A stretch of 64,000 bases of DNA, taken from the NCBI GenBank assembly GCA_963513945.1, contig OY740718.1, positions 48,984,130 to 49,048,129 on the forward strand, in the 5' to 3' direction. The stretch is from Hydrotaea diabolus (taxonomy: Eukaryota; Arthropoda; Insecta; Diptera; Muscidae). Positions 45,973-58,859 of the stretch are shown in pieces (the first letter of the stretch is position 1; every line of letters begins with the position of its first letter). The translations under genes and the position numbers were made by a program. Below the pieces are notes generated by a model. It searched no databases and was not told the DNA's origin. It was given only the letters and a program-made list of their open reading frames with translations.

Positions 45973-48900
45973 AGGGCGGGAGGTGAGCAAAGTTGTTACA
46001 CTTAATATCGCAAACACAACATTAAAATAAAATTCAAACAACAACATTGACACTGCCTTAAACCCACAGTCAATCGGAGTATAAAAATATCTCGTACGTG
46101 TGTATAAGTACATACATAAATGGTATCTAGATACTTTTATGCACTCGGAAAAAATATGGGGAAGACTTGAATGAAGTGCAAAGAACGAGTATTACAAATG
46201 AAAAAAACCTAAAAATAATGCAAAAAAAATTACATAAATTTTCCCGAAATTGCTGAGAATTAGAAAAGATTTATCTAATTTTATGAACAATTTTACTTAA
46301 TAAGGTAGTTTTTTTGTTTTAAGAAAAATTTTATTAGCGATAAATTAAAATCGATCGAAATAAAGAAAAACTAACCTTAAGCTTGAAGAAAAATAATAGA
46401 GAGAGATTTTAAATGGGCATTTCCAGCGGAAGGTCCATCGAGACGAAAAAATCAAAAGTGCTTAAGAAAAATTCTGTTTCGACATTTTAAAAAAAAATAA
46501 TGTTCACTAAATTTTGTCTTACTGCTTTTAAATGAATGAAGTACTTTATTTTTACTTTACTTTATATGCCTCTTACAATATCAAACAACAAAAATAACAT
46601 TTTTTAACGGTTTTTCATGTGTAATAAAAAATAAAAATTAAAAACAATCTTGCTGGAAATTATGTCCCGTTCGTGAAAGTTACAAATTTCTAATAATAAC
46701 ATTAAAGCTTCATCAGTTGTCCAACATTGTTTAACAAATTTTACAAATAATGCGAGAAAATTCGTTGCTTTTTTAATTTTTCAACATACTGGCAAAAATG
46801 ACTTCGATTATCTTAAGTATTTGCTGAAAGTTAAAGTTATACAATTTGCACTCAAATGTAGAGCTACTGAAAGCAATTAAGCCCTTAATAAGAGCTTAAA
46901 AAAGTATTATGTTTTCATACTTATATTAACATTGAAGCTTATTAGTGCCCCGTTCGTGATCGTGGAAATACCCAAATCCGATTTCTTAAACAAAGTTTTA
47001 CCAAATTAAAGAAAATTTTTAAAGTAAAACTTACTTGTTTTCTTGAATCTGCTAAAAATAGAAAAATTTAATTAGCGATAAAAAAATAAAATCGAAACAA
47101 ATAAATAAAAATAAAAAACTGACCTCAGGCTAGAAGAAAAATAATAGAAGTAGTTTATAAATAACATTTTGTTAAAGAAACATCTTACCAAATTAATGTA
47201 CATGTAACGAAAATAGTTTGCGTTTTTGTAAATTTCACGAATTCGTTTGTCAACACATTCAAAAATACATTACAACAAGTTTAAAGTTGAATTTTGAAAA
47301 TTCAATTCGTGTTACAAAACCCCAAATGGATAATAATGAATTGAAACATTAGTTAATGTTCATTCAGTATTAATAATATTTAAAATAATAATATTATTGA
47401 TTTCTTTCTTGAATAATATTCAATTTTTTTTCTGTAAAATTGAACACAAATTTACCATTATTAAGTACAATTTTGCTTTATAATAGGAAAGTACTAGCAA
47501 CCAATATAAAATGATTTAATTGTATTTTTTCTAAATTAAACCATTCTAAAATTTATTACAACATTTCGTAAAAATGGAAAACTAGTCCTAAAATATATTT
47601 TTTTTACTAAAACTGAAGTTAAATTTCTCTTAAAATAATAAATAAAATTTTGATTATGTCTAAAGGAAAAGTGCTGTTGAAAATAAATTGTGTTTGCCGT
47701 TTTAGTCTGGATAGAGGCTTATACTTGATAGACATCCTGGCTAAATGGATACATACAACTTACTTTACTACTTTTTTCAACTTTTTACATCTACAAATAA
47801 CACACACGCTCTGTGCTTTTGCATCTGTGGTTTTCAACGAAAGCCCTTGCGAAACGGATTTGGTGGAAATGATATTGCGCTATTAAGATTGCTCTACGCA
47901 TAGTTCGAAGGCCATACGCAAAGGGTAATTCTCAGTTATTCAAATGACACTCCCGTATAAGTCATTTGATTTGCAGCCGAAGTAATCGTTGTCAAAGACT
48001 GCTGAAGAAAAACCTTTGCGGGTTTATAAATAGCTGTACAGTCTGCCTGGCAACCGTAGCCAATACATTTAATCAATTTTTTAGTTGATCCTGAAAAAGA
48101 AACAACAAAAAGGTTTTGAAGCAGAATAAAAACTGTTTAAGTCATAACACCACTATATTTTTTTTTAAAATTGGGAATTTATTATTACCCTTTATGTAAA
48201 ATATTGTCTTAAAATTAGTTTAGTATTTCATTACCAACATTCAGTTGCACGTTGTTAACAAATTTCAAACTTAATTTGTTTCTTAATTTAAAATTCACTA
48301 CGGTTCTTTGACTTACCGTTTGTTTCGTTGTCGCCATAGTTAAACTATGTCTGGCTAAATTCAACAAATTCTTCAAACACGCGAAAATATATCAATAAAA
48401 GTTATCGGTTTGTTGAGATCTCTTACTGAGGTTTGCTAACAATGAATTGCAATGGCTTTAGTGCTTATTTTGTATTACGAAAGCTGAAATGGCAATCGCC
48501 GAGGAACTAAAATACTTTCCATCATATGTAAATTATTTTCGGTTGTTCTTTGTTTGACAAGATTACAAAATTCGGAAATTTTACCGGTGATGGCAGACTT
48601 AGAAGTAAACCCAGGCCCCATTCCGAATAAGAAGACATAAAATAAAAATTCAGCGTAGAGTAAGAAAGTAGCCACAGAATCTTCATTAAATGTAAATGTT
48701 AAAAAATCTCCATAATTATCTTGAAGGAATTTGTGCTTATTTTTATTAAATTGTTTCTAACTAAGGTTTAATATAAAATTTTCCTAATGCAATATTATTT
48801 TCAAAAATTTATAATTATTTATTTACTCAAATGGAGTATTTTACTGAGCATTTTTATACCATTAGAAACCGACATTAACCAGTCAAGTCCCAGTCAGTTA

Positions 48901-50052
48901 GTACATGAATGAAATCGTACAACACTGACTAATTTTAAAGAAGTTTCACGTTTGTTTATTAATAGAATTTCGCTGGAATACGAGTTGAAAATCAGATCAC
49001 AAGGATTTAAATACTACATTTTAAACCTATTATTTAATTTAAAAAAAAGAGTTTTGATATGTATTTTACATGAAAACATTATAAGAAATAACCTTGATTA
49101 TCTTGAAAAAATGTATGCTTTTTTTAATTTAAAATTTTCAAAGTTAAGTTGAAATAAAAAGTGTTCTATTTGCAAAATTATTTGTTTACATGGTTTTCAA
49201 AGATTTGTAATTATTTTTTTACTCAAATTTAGTTACATTTTAGTACCTCAAGTTAAGTTAACTTTTTACTAAATTTTTTTTATTTTAATATAATAATATT
49301 TTCAACAACAAGTTTCATAAATTGTTCTTTATATTCTCGAAATATTTTTTCAAAACTGGAAAAAGCAATACTCATTAACCTAAAATGGTTACCATAAATT
49401 AAAATAAAATATTTTACTCAATTTTAATACTCCTTAGAGATCAATTTTCTCCGAGTGTATGGTTACGTTTGCCTTACCGATTGCTTCAATGTCTTTGAAA
49501 ATTTCTGGTGTTGCCATTGTGGCAGTTTCCAATAATAACAACAATAAAGTGCAGCTAATACATATTACGAGCAAGCGGGTATTTTTTACTTCGTTGTCAA
49601 TGCTTTTCAGAATCGTTAGTGGAAAAGTCGAAATTAATTGAAATTTACAAATTATGTTTAATTTTATTTTGAAGTTTATTGCCGTTTATTTTGGCACGAA
49701 CGCCCACAGTTGTGCATGGCAGTTCAAAGTCCCCAAACGCTTATGGATAGAGAGCACAGCATATTGTGAATAGTTCAAGAATCAAACGATTTGTCATTAG
49801 TGATACTCGTAGTTAATTGCTGTTTTTTAAGCAAAACTATGCTAAAAAATTAAAAGACAATGTAAAGGATAACTAGTCCTTATCCTTAAACTACAATTGT
49901 TTGTGGCTAAATACTGACATTACAAGGACTTTGTATTCACCCTTTACCGGCAAAGGATTATGAAAACGTGATATCTTTGAAAACATGTAAGCTTTAACGC
50001 TTAAACAGAGTTAAGTCTGTTGGCGATTACGTTGGTGTTGGCGTTTCAGCAG
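45973..50052. other. Non-coding, very AT-rich, one weak internal duplication
   Basis: No supportable gene in about 4 kb. Segments at 46337-46411 and 47075-47157 share GCGATAAA, AAAATCGA, CTTGAAGAAAAATAATAGA or its variant, and nearby CCCGTTCGTGA words (46667, 46952), suggesting an old duplication. Otherwise nothing identified. Confidence 0.45.
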
Positions 50053-50230
50053 TAAAAGTCAAGTAACGTTTCGTATAACGTAACCTACACATAAATACCG
50101 GGGTACTTATACTTCAACTTCTTCGTCCATCCATCCATTCATCCATCATGTTCATACAAAATGTTCAATAACATTTCATGTAGGAATATGTGTTTGGTAT
50201 TTTATAAACAGCAAAGTTTCCTGAGAAGAA
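50053..50230 (+). repeat. Duplicated segment, copy 1
   Basis: TAAAAGTCAAGTAACGT through ATAACGTAACCTACACATAA, CTTATACTTCAACTTCTTC, ATCCATCATGTTCATACAAA, AACATTTCATGTAGGAA and AAACAGCAAAGTTTCCTGAG matches 54196-54365 in the same orientation, with few differences. A CCATCCATCCATTC expansion is longer in this copy. Confidence 0.88.
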
Positions 50231-51690
50231 CACAGAAGCATAAAAGGTTAAAAACACACAAAATGATGGCTAAAAAACGACAGCAAAACAGAAAACTGAG
50301 AAGAAGTAAACGAACAACAACAAAAAAACCTTTCAAGTACTTGACCCACTTGTAGGTCGATCGCATAATCTTTTAAGGCGCAAAAGCTGAAGTGATTTTT
50401 GTTTTAATTTTGTGAAAATCAAACAGACAGACGGCGTTAGAAATAAACCTAATACGTGTTCAAAGGTAAATACTTAGGTAGGATGATGGAATCGATGGCA
50501 GATTGCCTGGTTGCGGAGACGCGGGGGAGCTTTGCGAAAATCTCGCAATGTTACCTTCAATGGTACGGGCGACTGGCTGGGTAACTGTGGTTGCCAACGG
50601 TTAATGAACCCGGTTACAATTAGAATACTTTATATCGAATAAATGAGTTTTTATGCTTTTTTGCGGTTATTAAATATACACTCGATCGCTTGCTCTCACA
50701 CCAATAAGCTTAGAGCTCTGCTCGATTTTAAGATGAAAAGTAACACTTTTTTGTGTTGGCAAAAGTCTACGCTGGCAATCGTACTCGCTCGTATTTTTCT
50801 AATGATTTGCGGAAACTGGCTAATGAAATGAATGGATGAATGACGGTACGACAGCGACGACGTACAAATCACGATAAATCTCGCAACTTGTCCAAAAACA
50901 CCCACTTAAGCGCTGACAGTGGTGGATTATGGCAAAGGGGTTTGGGGGTGAATGGTATTGAATTCTTAATTCAAGCCGAAAATCAAAGCCATACTTTGTT
51001 CGCTGAACGACGTGTACGTTTAAGCGTCGCCGTTACGTTTCGGTCGTCCGTCCGTCGCCGTCTGCGGCCATTGTGGTCAAAGCGTTAAGCATTTTAGCAA
51101 CCGACGCGATTCGAAATTTCAGTTTGATTCTAGTCGTACTTGTACTCAATTCTTTGGAACACACCGTCAGCGCATTGAGGATATTTTTTGTTGCCTTCTT
51201 TTGCAAAAAAAAACAAAAAGCCAAAATACAGAAAATGTATTTCAATTTGATTTGTTTTTTTTTTCAACATTGTATGACAAAGTATTTCTTTTGGGGTTTT
51301 TTGATTAATGATTGTTCGAGTCTATTTAGTTTGGATTTCTGTGTTTTATTCCATAACAATATTGCAAAATTTGCCTTACCAAAATAAAAAAAACGGCTAC
51401 AACATGACAGCTTAAGCTTACCGACAAGCTTCTTTATTTGACAGTTATGGTGGTTTTTAGCCAAAAAAAAAACCAAAATCAAAGTCGAACAACAAATTTT
51501 GGCAAAAAGATATCTAAGAAATACGGCAACAAGTAACGACACCGCAAATGCCAGCAGGCTACGTGGAGCACAGTGGTATGTCTAACTTAGGATAAAAGTT
51601 AAGAAAAAAGATTAAAAAAAGAGTTATCACTCAAGAACAAGAATCTCCAAGGCTCTTGTGAGCCTGGGCCCCAGATAAGCAGATTTCAGT
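50231..51690. other. Non-coding
   Basis: No supportable gene. Frames on both strands at 50643-51542 overlap each other and show no recognised motif. Confidence 0.45.
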
Positions 51691-51759
51691 GGGATTTATA
51701 AGACTCAATTTACTTTGGTCCCTTGAAGGGAAATTTTACCCTCTGGCCAAATCAAAAAC

Positions 51760-52785
51760 AAGTACTTGCTCAGCATTGCTTCTTTGCCATTCCATACAGT
51801 CTGACATGCGCCAATTCGTTCGACATAATCCCCCAGCAACCATGGATCGGTTTCGCACTACGTTTACTGAAGTGGATAGATAATGTGCTTCCTTGGAGAT
51901 GCCGTACAGTGCGCGCCGGCGCTATTGCTGCTAAAGTATGGAAAACGATCCGAATGGGTCCATCCGCCCTCGCTCGCAAAAATTTGAGCTGTGCACATCC
52001 ACTTTACGGAAGATTTTAAGGAAGCATCTTGGTTTGCGGGCTTACAAAACCCAACTCATGCAAGAATTGGAGCCAAACGACCAACAAGCGCGTCGCACGT
52101 TTGGTAAATGGGCCCAAAACGAGATGGCCACCGATCCCGATTTTCTACAAGAAAATTTTGTTCAGCGATAAAACTCCACTTCTGGTGGAAAATGTACGTT
52201 TATAACCAAAATTCTCGCATTTGGAGTAATGAAAATCCACAGGCCATTGTTGAGACGCCGTTACATCCTTAAAAATTTGTTTGGTTTGCTCTATGGGCGG
52301 AGGAAATCCTTGGTGCATATTTCTTCAAAAATAAAGCCGACCATAGACTTACAGTCAATGGGGGATGCTATAGAGCCATGATTAATGACTTTTTCGTGTC
52401 TAAATTAGAGGATTTTGATGTGGACGACCTTTGGTTCCAACAAGATGGTGCTGCATGTCATACAGCCAACGAAACAATCAATTTATTGAAGGAAACTTTT
52501 GGTGAGCGCATTACCTCACGTCCTGAGCCTGTGGCGTCGTCTCCAAGATCGTGCGATTTAACAACGCTGGACTATTTTTTGTGGGGTTCTGTGAAGTCGC
52601 TTGTCTAAGCAGATAAGCCCGAGACGATTGACGCCTTGAAAGAGAATATTCGGCGAGTTATTGCTGATATACGGCCCTAAACGGTGCAAAAGTGGTAAAA
52701 AAAATTGGGCCTTTCGGCTGGAATTTATTCGAGACAGCCGCGGCGGCGGCCACTTGCCCGAAATCAATTCTAAAACATAATGGCA
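51760..52785 (+). pseudogene. DD41D transposase pseudogene, near full length
   Basis: Order: MDRFRTTFTEVD (51843-51880), a helix-turn-helix-type region ending STLRKILRKHLGLRAYKTQL, MQELEPNDQQARRTFGKWAQ (51938 onward, in frame), NEMATDPDFLQENF, then a frameshift near 52165 into FSDKTP (first catalytic D), RIWSDENPQAIVETPLHP, a degraded WAEEILGAYFFKN and VNGGCYRAM. The frame at 52378 carries WFQQDGAACHTANETINLL (second D) and PRSCDLTTLDYFLWGSVKSL (third D, 41 residues later), then ADKPETIDALKENIRRVIAD and SRGGHLPE. All three acidic residues remain, but frameshifts and stops disable it. Confidence 0.9.
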
Positions 52786-52882
52786 AACCCTTAGCTTTAT
52801 AAGAATGATAAATTCTTGGCCATAACATAAAATTATATGCGTTTTATTTCTTCTTAAAACCACACGTCTAAAAAAACACCCT
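51760..52882 (+). mobile_element. DD41D element relic, GTGTTTTTTTAGACG family, 5' end missing
   Basis: Plus-strand transposase similarity from about 51760 to 52790. A 3' terminus follows that, inverted, reads AGGGTGTTTTTTTAGACGTG (ending at 52882). No matching left terminus is visible upstream. It is the longest transposase relic in the window and a different family from the GGGTGAT and AAGGGTGG elements. Confidence 0.8.
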
Positions 52883-53358
52883 TTATTGATCTGCCAAATG
52901 TTTGTCCTTTCTTTTTAAAGCTTCAGTATTTTTAATTGGCATGCCATAAGAAAGGAGATTAACAAAAACCGTTAATATTGCAAATCTATAAATAAAAACA
53001 AATATTTATTAATGGTGACAATACCGTTTTTTTATAGAGATTTCAAGCCCTCACCAGACAACTGGAGAAATTACACTAGTTTACAAATTATTTATTTTAT
53101 TTTTTATTTATATTTTTTTTCCTGGTCTTTAGTTCTACGAGTATATATTTTTATCCTATAGATTTGGTCCTCCTAAACATCAAGAGTGATCTCAAATGCA
53201 AGGAAGTTAGCCATTCTAAAACCTCTCTGGAAATTAGCCTTTAGAAAGTAAAATGTTCTCGTAGTGAAAAAACGTCAGTCGGACAGTGTTGTCAATATGA
53301 TAGGAATTATTTTAGTGAGTCGCATGTGTCTCACTCTTCGACAATAATATTTTGCATA
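52883..53358. other. Non-coding
   Basis: AT-rich, no gene or repeat identified between the DD41D relic and the MITE. Confidence 0.45.
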
Positions 53359-53788
53359 TGTGACAGCGCATAGAGAAAGGGACCTAAGGGTAAACAAAAA
53401 ACAATTTTCTTTTTTTTCTTTTTTGGTGTGGACAACATCTGAGCATCGAATGAGACCGATCCCATGTCCCAAAAGTGTTTACTCCCAGTGATATGCGCTG
53501 AAAGTGAAGTCGACGATTCTAAGCGCAAATAGAAAGGGACCTAATCTTTAAAATGGCTCTCCTGAACAAAACTTTTCACAACTTTTCACTTTTTCTTTTT
53601 GATGTGGACAACATCTGAGCATCGAATGAGACCGATCCCATGCCCCAAAAGTGTTTCCTCCCAGTGATATGCGCTGAAAGTGAAGTCGACGATTCTAAGC
53701 GCAAATAGAAAGGGACCTAATCTTTAAAATAGCTCGCTGAACAAAACTGGTTTTTAACCTTAGGTCCCTTTCTATTTTGCGCGCCACA
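53359..53788 (-). mobile_element. MITE with TGTGACGCGC ends, copy d, internal 176-base tandem duplication
   Basis: Left end TGTGACAGCGCATAGAGAAA, right end the inverse, ...GGTCCCTTTC to GCGCGCCACA. TA flanks both (53357-53358, 53789-53790). The core from TGTGGACAACATCTGAGC is present twice, at 53427-53602 and 53603-53778. Each unit contains a TIR-like internal string, GCGCAAATAGAAAGGGACCT (about 53521 and 53699). Length is about 430 bases against 246 for copy a. The first unit also has extra ACTTTTCACAACTTTTCAC at its end. Confidence 0.9.
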
Positions 53789-54100
53789 TATGCAAAATCA
53801 ATGCAATGCTTTGTAAATATAGATTTTTAAATTAGTAAAGACCATGTCGGCAGCACACATACATATATGGTACCGATGAGCCGTCCCACACTAACGGCGA
53901 AACGTGCGTCTATCAGACGGTGATGTTGTGTTTGCTTTACATCGCTGACTTCCTTTTCCTTCCCTCTATAACAAACAACAAACCTGATCTTATTAGCATG
54001 TGGAGTAATTCCTCTCTCAAAAGTAATTTTCATACGAGTACAAGGATTTAAAAATCAGTGTAAAAGTTTTGACGGTAGAGGCAATTAAATTTTTTGAACA
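53789..54100. other. Non-coding
   Basis: No gene or repeat identified. Confidence 0.45.
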
Positions 54101-54451
54101 AAAATCGCGATTATAAATTTAAAAAAAATATATATAAACAATAATATAAAACTATATGAATAAAATGGACATAAAGTTTGGACTTTCTCGACCACTAAAA
54201 GTCAAGTAACGTTACGTATAACGTAACCTACACATAAATAACGGGGTAATTATACTTCAACTTCTTCATCAATTCATCCATCATGTTCATACAAAATTTT
54301 CAATAACATTTCATGTAGGAACATGTGATTGGTATTTTATAAACAGCAAAATTTCCTGAGCAGAAAATCGCGATTGTAATTTTAAAAAAGTATATAACCA
54401 ATAACATAAAAATGTATAAATACATTGGACATAATGTTTGGACATTCTCGA
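54101..54451 (+). repeat. Duplicated segment, copy 2, within a 263-base tandem
   Basis: 54196-54365 is the second copy of 50053-50230. It sits between two copies of another unit that starts AAAATCGCGATT and ends TTGGAC(T/A)TTCTCGA (54101-54190 and 54364-54451; 263-base period). So the 170-base segment lies inside a local tandem here but occurs alone at 50.05 kb. Confidence 0.8.
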
Positions 54452-56456
54452 GCAAAAGAAAAGCTAATTTCCTCTTAATTGAGACTCTTGACCGAATCGG
54501 TAAAAGCGTTTGGAAGTTATGGTTAAAAAACCTAAGACATTTCATAAAATAAACGTAAAAAAAATTCCAAAAATTCTTGAAAACTAATAAGTGAAATTTT
54601 TTTAAAACTCATTTTCGTGATTAGGAGGCCCAAAACTATAGAAAAGAATATTTCGAACTCTAAACCAAAATGGCTGTAAACTAGTGTCATACTTAGTATG
54701 TTTAAGCCAAGTGACAGCATTGATACTTTAGCTTGCTAGCAGAGCTACTCTGATATTTAAAATATAATTATAACGTTTAAAATTAGAATAAATCATCCAA
54801 TTAGCTAAGCTAAGCATATTTGATAGCTAAGCTTACAATAATCGGTTAGCGAAATGTTGCTATATTCAGCTTAGCCTGTCTATTTGGAAAAAGGTCTTTA
54901 AAATCCACTGTTTTGGAAACCATCTATTCATTGCTATTATCTTCTCTTTAAAATATTCACCTTTCAATGATTATGTGGTATTATCGATTCAAACCAATCA
55001 ATAGTCATTTAAATAGCTAAACCTGTCAAAGAATTCAAAAATCTAGACTAATTCAAATTGAATCGATGTCAAGATGAGACACTGTGCCGTAATTTGAAAG
55101 ATACGAGAGCAGTTAAAAAATTATAATAATTGTAAACAAGGGATTAAAATTCTTTACAAATGAGGCGGACCTCCCTCTTTTTAATGAACAGAGCAAGCAA
55201 ATCATTTGCATAAATGCCAATTGCTAGCCAGAGCTGATCGAATGAGGATCATGGCATAAATATGGACCTTAAACCACGCACACACACGCACACACGAAAA
55301 CAAAACGGTCTCAAATATCCGTCAGCCGATTTAATGGCTGAAATGATTTAGTGTTACAAACTAATCAAAATCCATAAATCATGCCAGTACATTCATTTAA
55401 TAAATGAAATTAGGTTTAAATTCCAACAGCTCTCAGGCATAATTAATAAACGCGGGAGGTGGTTTGGTATTCGACATGATCTCCTCAAAGGTGTTTGTGG
55501 TTAGATAAATGTTTGGAAATTCAAGGAATTTTTTGCAAACCACCCATTCATCCATCCGCCCAAATCGCAAAAAATAAAGGTGTGTTTTTGAAAAGTGATA
55601 ACGTCCATCTCCGCTCTGACAGCCAAGTATAGCTATTTTGCTGGCATAGCTATTTTTGGCCACTGTGACTTTATGGTCGCCATCGGTGAACATCACCATT
55701 GACGTCGTCGTATTCATTCACAGGCATTTGTTTAACAAAATTAGCTTGAAAATTAATTCGCTTAATGAACTCTTTTATGGAAACGCTGGGATGTCTCTAA
55801 TGGCTTCAATGACTGTACGAGTATCGAGCGTATGGGCATATGCGAGAACCAACCAGCGAACGAACACTTCAGCTTTTTGGGCCTGCTGGTTTCGTTGGTA
55901 CTCGTAGATTTTTATGTTAAATTACCGCAGCCACAATTTCAGCCATCGACAACCCATTAATATCAAAGGATCATAATTTTTAATGGATATTTCTTTTCTT
56001 TTTTTTCGTTAATAACGAAATTATAATGTGGTTGTGTGGTTAAGAGAGGTGTGTTTATGGCCAGTTCAGTTTTATATTAAATCAATACTTTTAAATGGAA
56101 TGGTGAATATTAATTAAATGTGTTAATATTCGAACCTACCTGCTGGTATAGTCTGGGAACGACAGCGTATACCTTCATTTCTCATACAAGATTCAAGAAG
56201 TCAAAATATTTTTACAAAGTTGTGCCATTCACAAAGTTAATATTTTCGATGACAAGATATTAAACTACATTTAGGTTATTTATATTTTTAGATACTCGTA
56301 TTTGAGATATTGACCTCAAAAATAAACTAGTCTAGCCTTGTAATCTAAATAGCTACTATGTAGATTTAGACTAACAGGGGTTAGATTTACATATGTAATG
56401 TGTAAACTTTCCATGGAAGTCTACGCTTTAGATTTAAGTTAAGATACAAAAACATT
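54452..56456. other. Non-coding
   Basis: No supportable gene. A CACGCACACACACGCACACACG microsatellite lies at about 55277-55298. Confidence 0.45.
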
Positions 56457-56717
56457 CCAGTAAACCAAATTTGCCGACAATGTCTGATATCAGACAATTC
56501 TGAACAATATCTGAACTCTATCGAGAATTCTTACCGAAATCGTTACGAGTTCTGTTCGGTTTGTCTGAGGGTGTTTTTTTCAGAGAAGTAGTTCAGAATT
56601 CGTGGCAACCCTCTCATATGTTTTTCGTTACGAACTCGGTAAGAATTCTGATCCGAAATCGGAACATTTTGTCGATTGTCGTACAGAATTCTGACCGAAT
56701 TCTGAATGTTTGGTTTG
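56457..56717. mobile_element. GAATTC-rich TIR element, short deletion copy
   Basis: CCAGTAAACCAAATTTG and the following 110 bases match 21692 onward, through TCTATCGAGAATTCTTAC and GTTTGTCTGAGG. After a T-run the sequence jumps to CAGAGAAGTAGTTCAGAAT and then matches the last 140 bases of the long copy to its end. 261 bases against about 985. The shared outer boundaries fix the family's ends. Confidence 0.88.
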
Positions 56718-57710
56718 ATGGGATTTTACACATTTTTGAACATATTAAAAACACACATAATTGCATGCCTTTTTATAGGCTAGAGCACAGAAGGACAAGG
56801 TATTATAACCAGTGTTGCCGTTTTGGGATTTTCCTACCAAATTGGGTAGGTTTTTCTTTTATTTGGTAGGATGGTAGGCTAAGCCGTATTTTGGTAGGTT
56901 TGCAATAAATCTGCATTTACATAAATTAAATTTGTAATGTAATGAACGTATGCCGATAATTATGGGCATGCCAAATGTGTTATTGGTACCTTTATGCAAG
57001 TTAAATAAGGGCTAACATAAAATAAACTGATAATAGGTCCGACGTGCTACTTTCTGCTAGTATTGCCACTTTTTAGATTACCGTTTGATGTTTTCCAGGT
57101 TAAACATCAAATTAAGCCAAATGAATATAAATAAATTTTTTTCTTGAAAATTTTGCCTGTATTTTGCTATCCATATTTCAATGTTTAAAGGGGCTCGAAT
57201 TTGGGCCTATTTGCGTCAACTTAGTCTAGGACTGGTTAATGGTCCATCGTAAAATACTTAACCATATTTGATCGAAAAAATAATTTATGTGTAGGTATGT
57301 TCTATAGCTGTCAACCGATATGACCTATTATCATCTGAGAAGGTTACTGATCTATCGTTGGCAAAAGACCTTATATCGATTGAACATTTATTTGGGAGCT
57401 ATATCTAAACCGATTTTGTTAAATTTCAATAGCCGAGCAAAAAACTTCGGCCGGACGAAAATTTCGACCTGTAGTTTGATTAGAATCTTTAAAAGGGCCG
57501 TATACGGGCGGCCTGATAAACATCGTTTAATCAAATTAGCTGATCATTCGGTTACAAACATTTGTCTAGCTTATCATTTTCCGTTACACCCTGTTAAATT
57601 TGTTAAATGTCTTCACAATTTTTGGCAGATTTTAATTCAATTTGTCAGTGGCAACAGCGATTATACCTTAGTACTGATGATTGTTTGTAAATGAAAAGGA
57701 AAGAAAAATC
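56718..57710. other. Non-coding, TTTGGTAGG cluster
   Basis: At 56840-56900, TTTGGTAGG or TTGGGTAGG occurs four times within 60 bases in a T-rich context. The 124-codon frame at 57320-57694 has no recognised motif. Confidence 0.45.
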
Positions 57711-58575
57711 GGGTGATCAATCTAAAGGTATTTTTTCAAAATAAAAAAAAAATGTGGAGTATATATGGTTATTTCAAAAGGACATATATGCCATTAATTT
57801 TTTGAATATAATTTCCTTTAAATGTTGGCCGCAACTACGCTTCATGGTGTCCATTCTGGGGGTCAAATTTTAGATGACTTGTTCGAGCACTTCGACCGGT
57901 TTGGCTTTAATGAAACGCGTAATGTTGGCTGCCAAAGCCTGAATCGTAGCTGGTTTGTCAGCATAGAATTTGGACTTTGCGTAGCCCCAATGAAAAAAGT
58001 CTATAGTCTATAGGCGCCAAAATCACCGGTCCAAAACGTGAAATTGGCTGCTCTTCGTAATGACCTCTTAATAGATCCATTGTTTGAGCAGCTGTTGTAT
58101 GGCAAGTGACACCGTCCTGCTTAATCCAAATGTCATCAAGATTACGAGCTTCAATTGCAGGAAGTAAAAAGTCCGATATCTGGGCGCAACAGCTAGCTCT
58201 ATTCACTGTTACGTTCTGATTATCATCATTTTTGAAAAAATATGGACCGATTATTTCACCAGCCTATAAACCGCACCAGACCGTGGTTTTCTCTGGGTAT
58301 AATGGCACCTCTTGAACCTTTTATGGTTGCTCTTCAGCTAAAATGCGGCCAGAATTGTGCCTCATCATTGAACAAAATTGTGGTCGAAAACAGTTTCCAC
58401 TCGAACGCTCATTTCCATTGTGCAGTTGCACCATTTTGAGACGTTGTTTCGGTGTAAGTTTTTCTATGATGAAATGGCAAACAATACTGAAAAGAAAAAA
58501 ACTAAAGTTGAACACAACTCACGCGAAATCTGTGAAGAAAAGGCTATTGAAAAAATACCTTAAGATAAATCACCC
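57711..58575 (-). mobile_element. DD41D element, GGGTGAT family, copy 2
   Basis: TIRs are GGGTGATCAATCTAAAGGTA at the left and, inverted, GGGTGATTTATCTTAAGGTA at the right. TA follows the right end (58576-58577). The left flank is TC, so its TA has mutated or the boundary is off. 865 bases. Same layout and similar N-terminal loss as the copy at 42529, but a different deletion point: this copy keeps a stretch near the right end (about 58440-58550) that is absent there. Confidence 0.9.
57950..58420 (-). pseudogene. DD41D transposase relic
   Basis: Minus strand: degraded FNDEAQFWPHFS near 58370, YPEKTTVWCGL (about 58300), IIGPYFFKNDDNQNVTVN (58205-58260), then the open frame from 58206 with SDFLLPAIEARNLDDIW, IKQDGVTCHTTAAQTMDLLR (second catalytic D kept) and GHYEEQPISRFGPV. 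The following PPRSCDLTPL segment is deleted, joining directly to a shifted DYRLFSLGLRKV. Loss of that block around the third aspartate and the missing N-terminal part make it inactive. Confidence 0.88.
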
Positions 58576-58859
58576 TATATAAACTGATTTCGAGGAAGAC
58601 TTGCAAGTTGTGTAGTTTTGGTCAAAAAGGGCCCTATTGTGATATAGACCCCACATACGGATAGGTTTCCTGATTTCAGGACCTACTGTCCTGAAACCAA
58701 TCTTGAATATCAATTGTGCATAGAACTGATGTGTTCCGAATTTCAATTGTTATTCCTGAATTTCAATTTAAGTGTTTTGAATTTTAATTGCAATTTTTTT
58801 ATTTTTTGTTGATCTTTTTGGAATATCTATTGATTTTTTCTGAATTACATGTAGTGAGA

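Noticed and set aside
57320..57694. 124-codon plus-strand open frame
   Set aside because: No recognisable motif. It lies in AT-rich DNA next to a transposon relic, and a single frame of this size is expected by chance in 64 kb.
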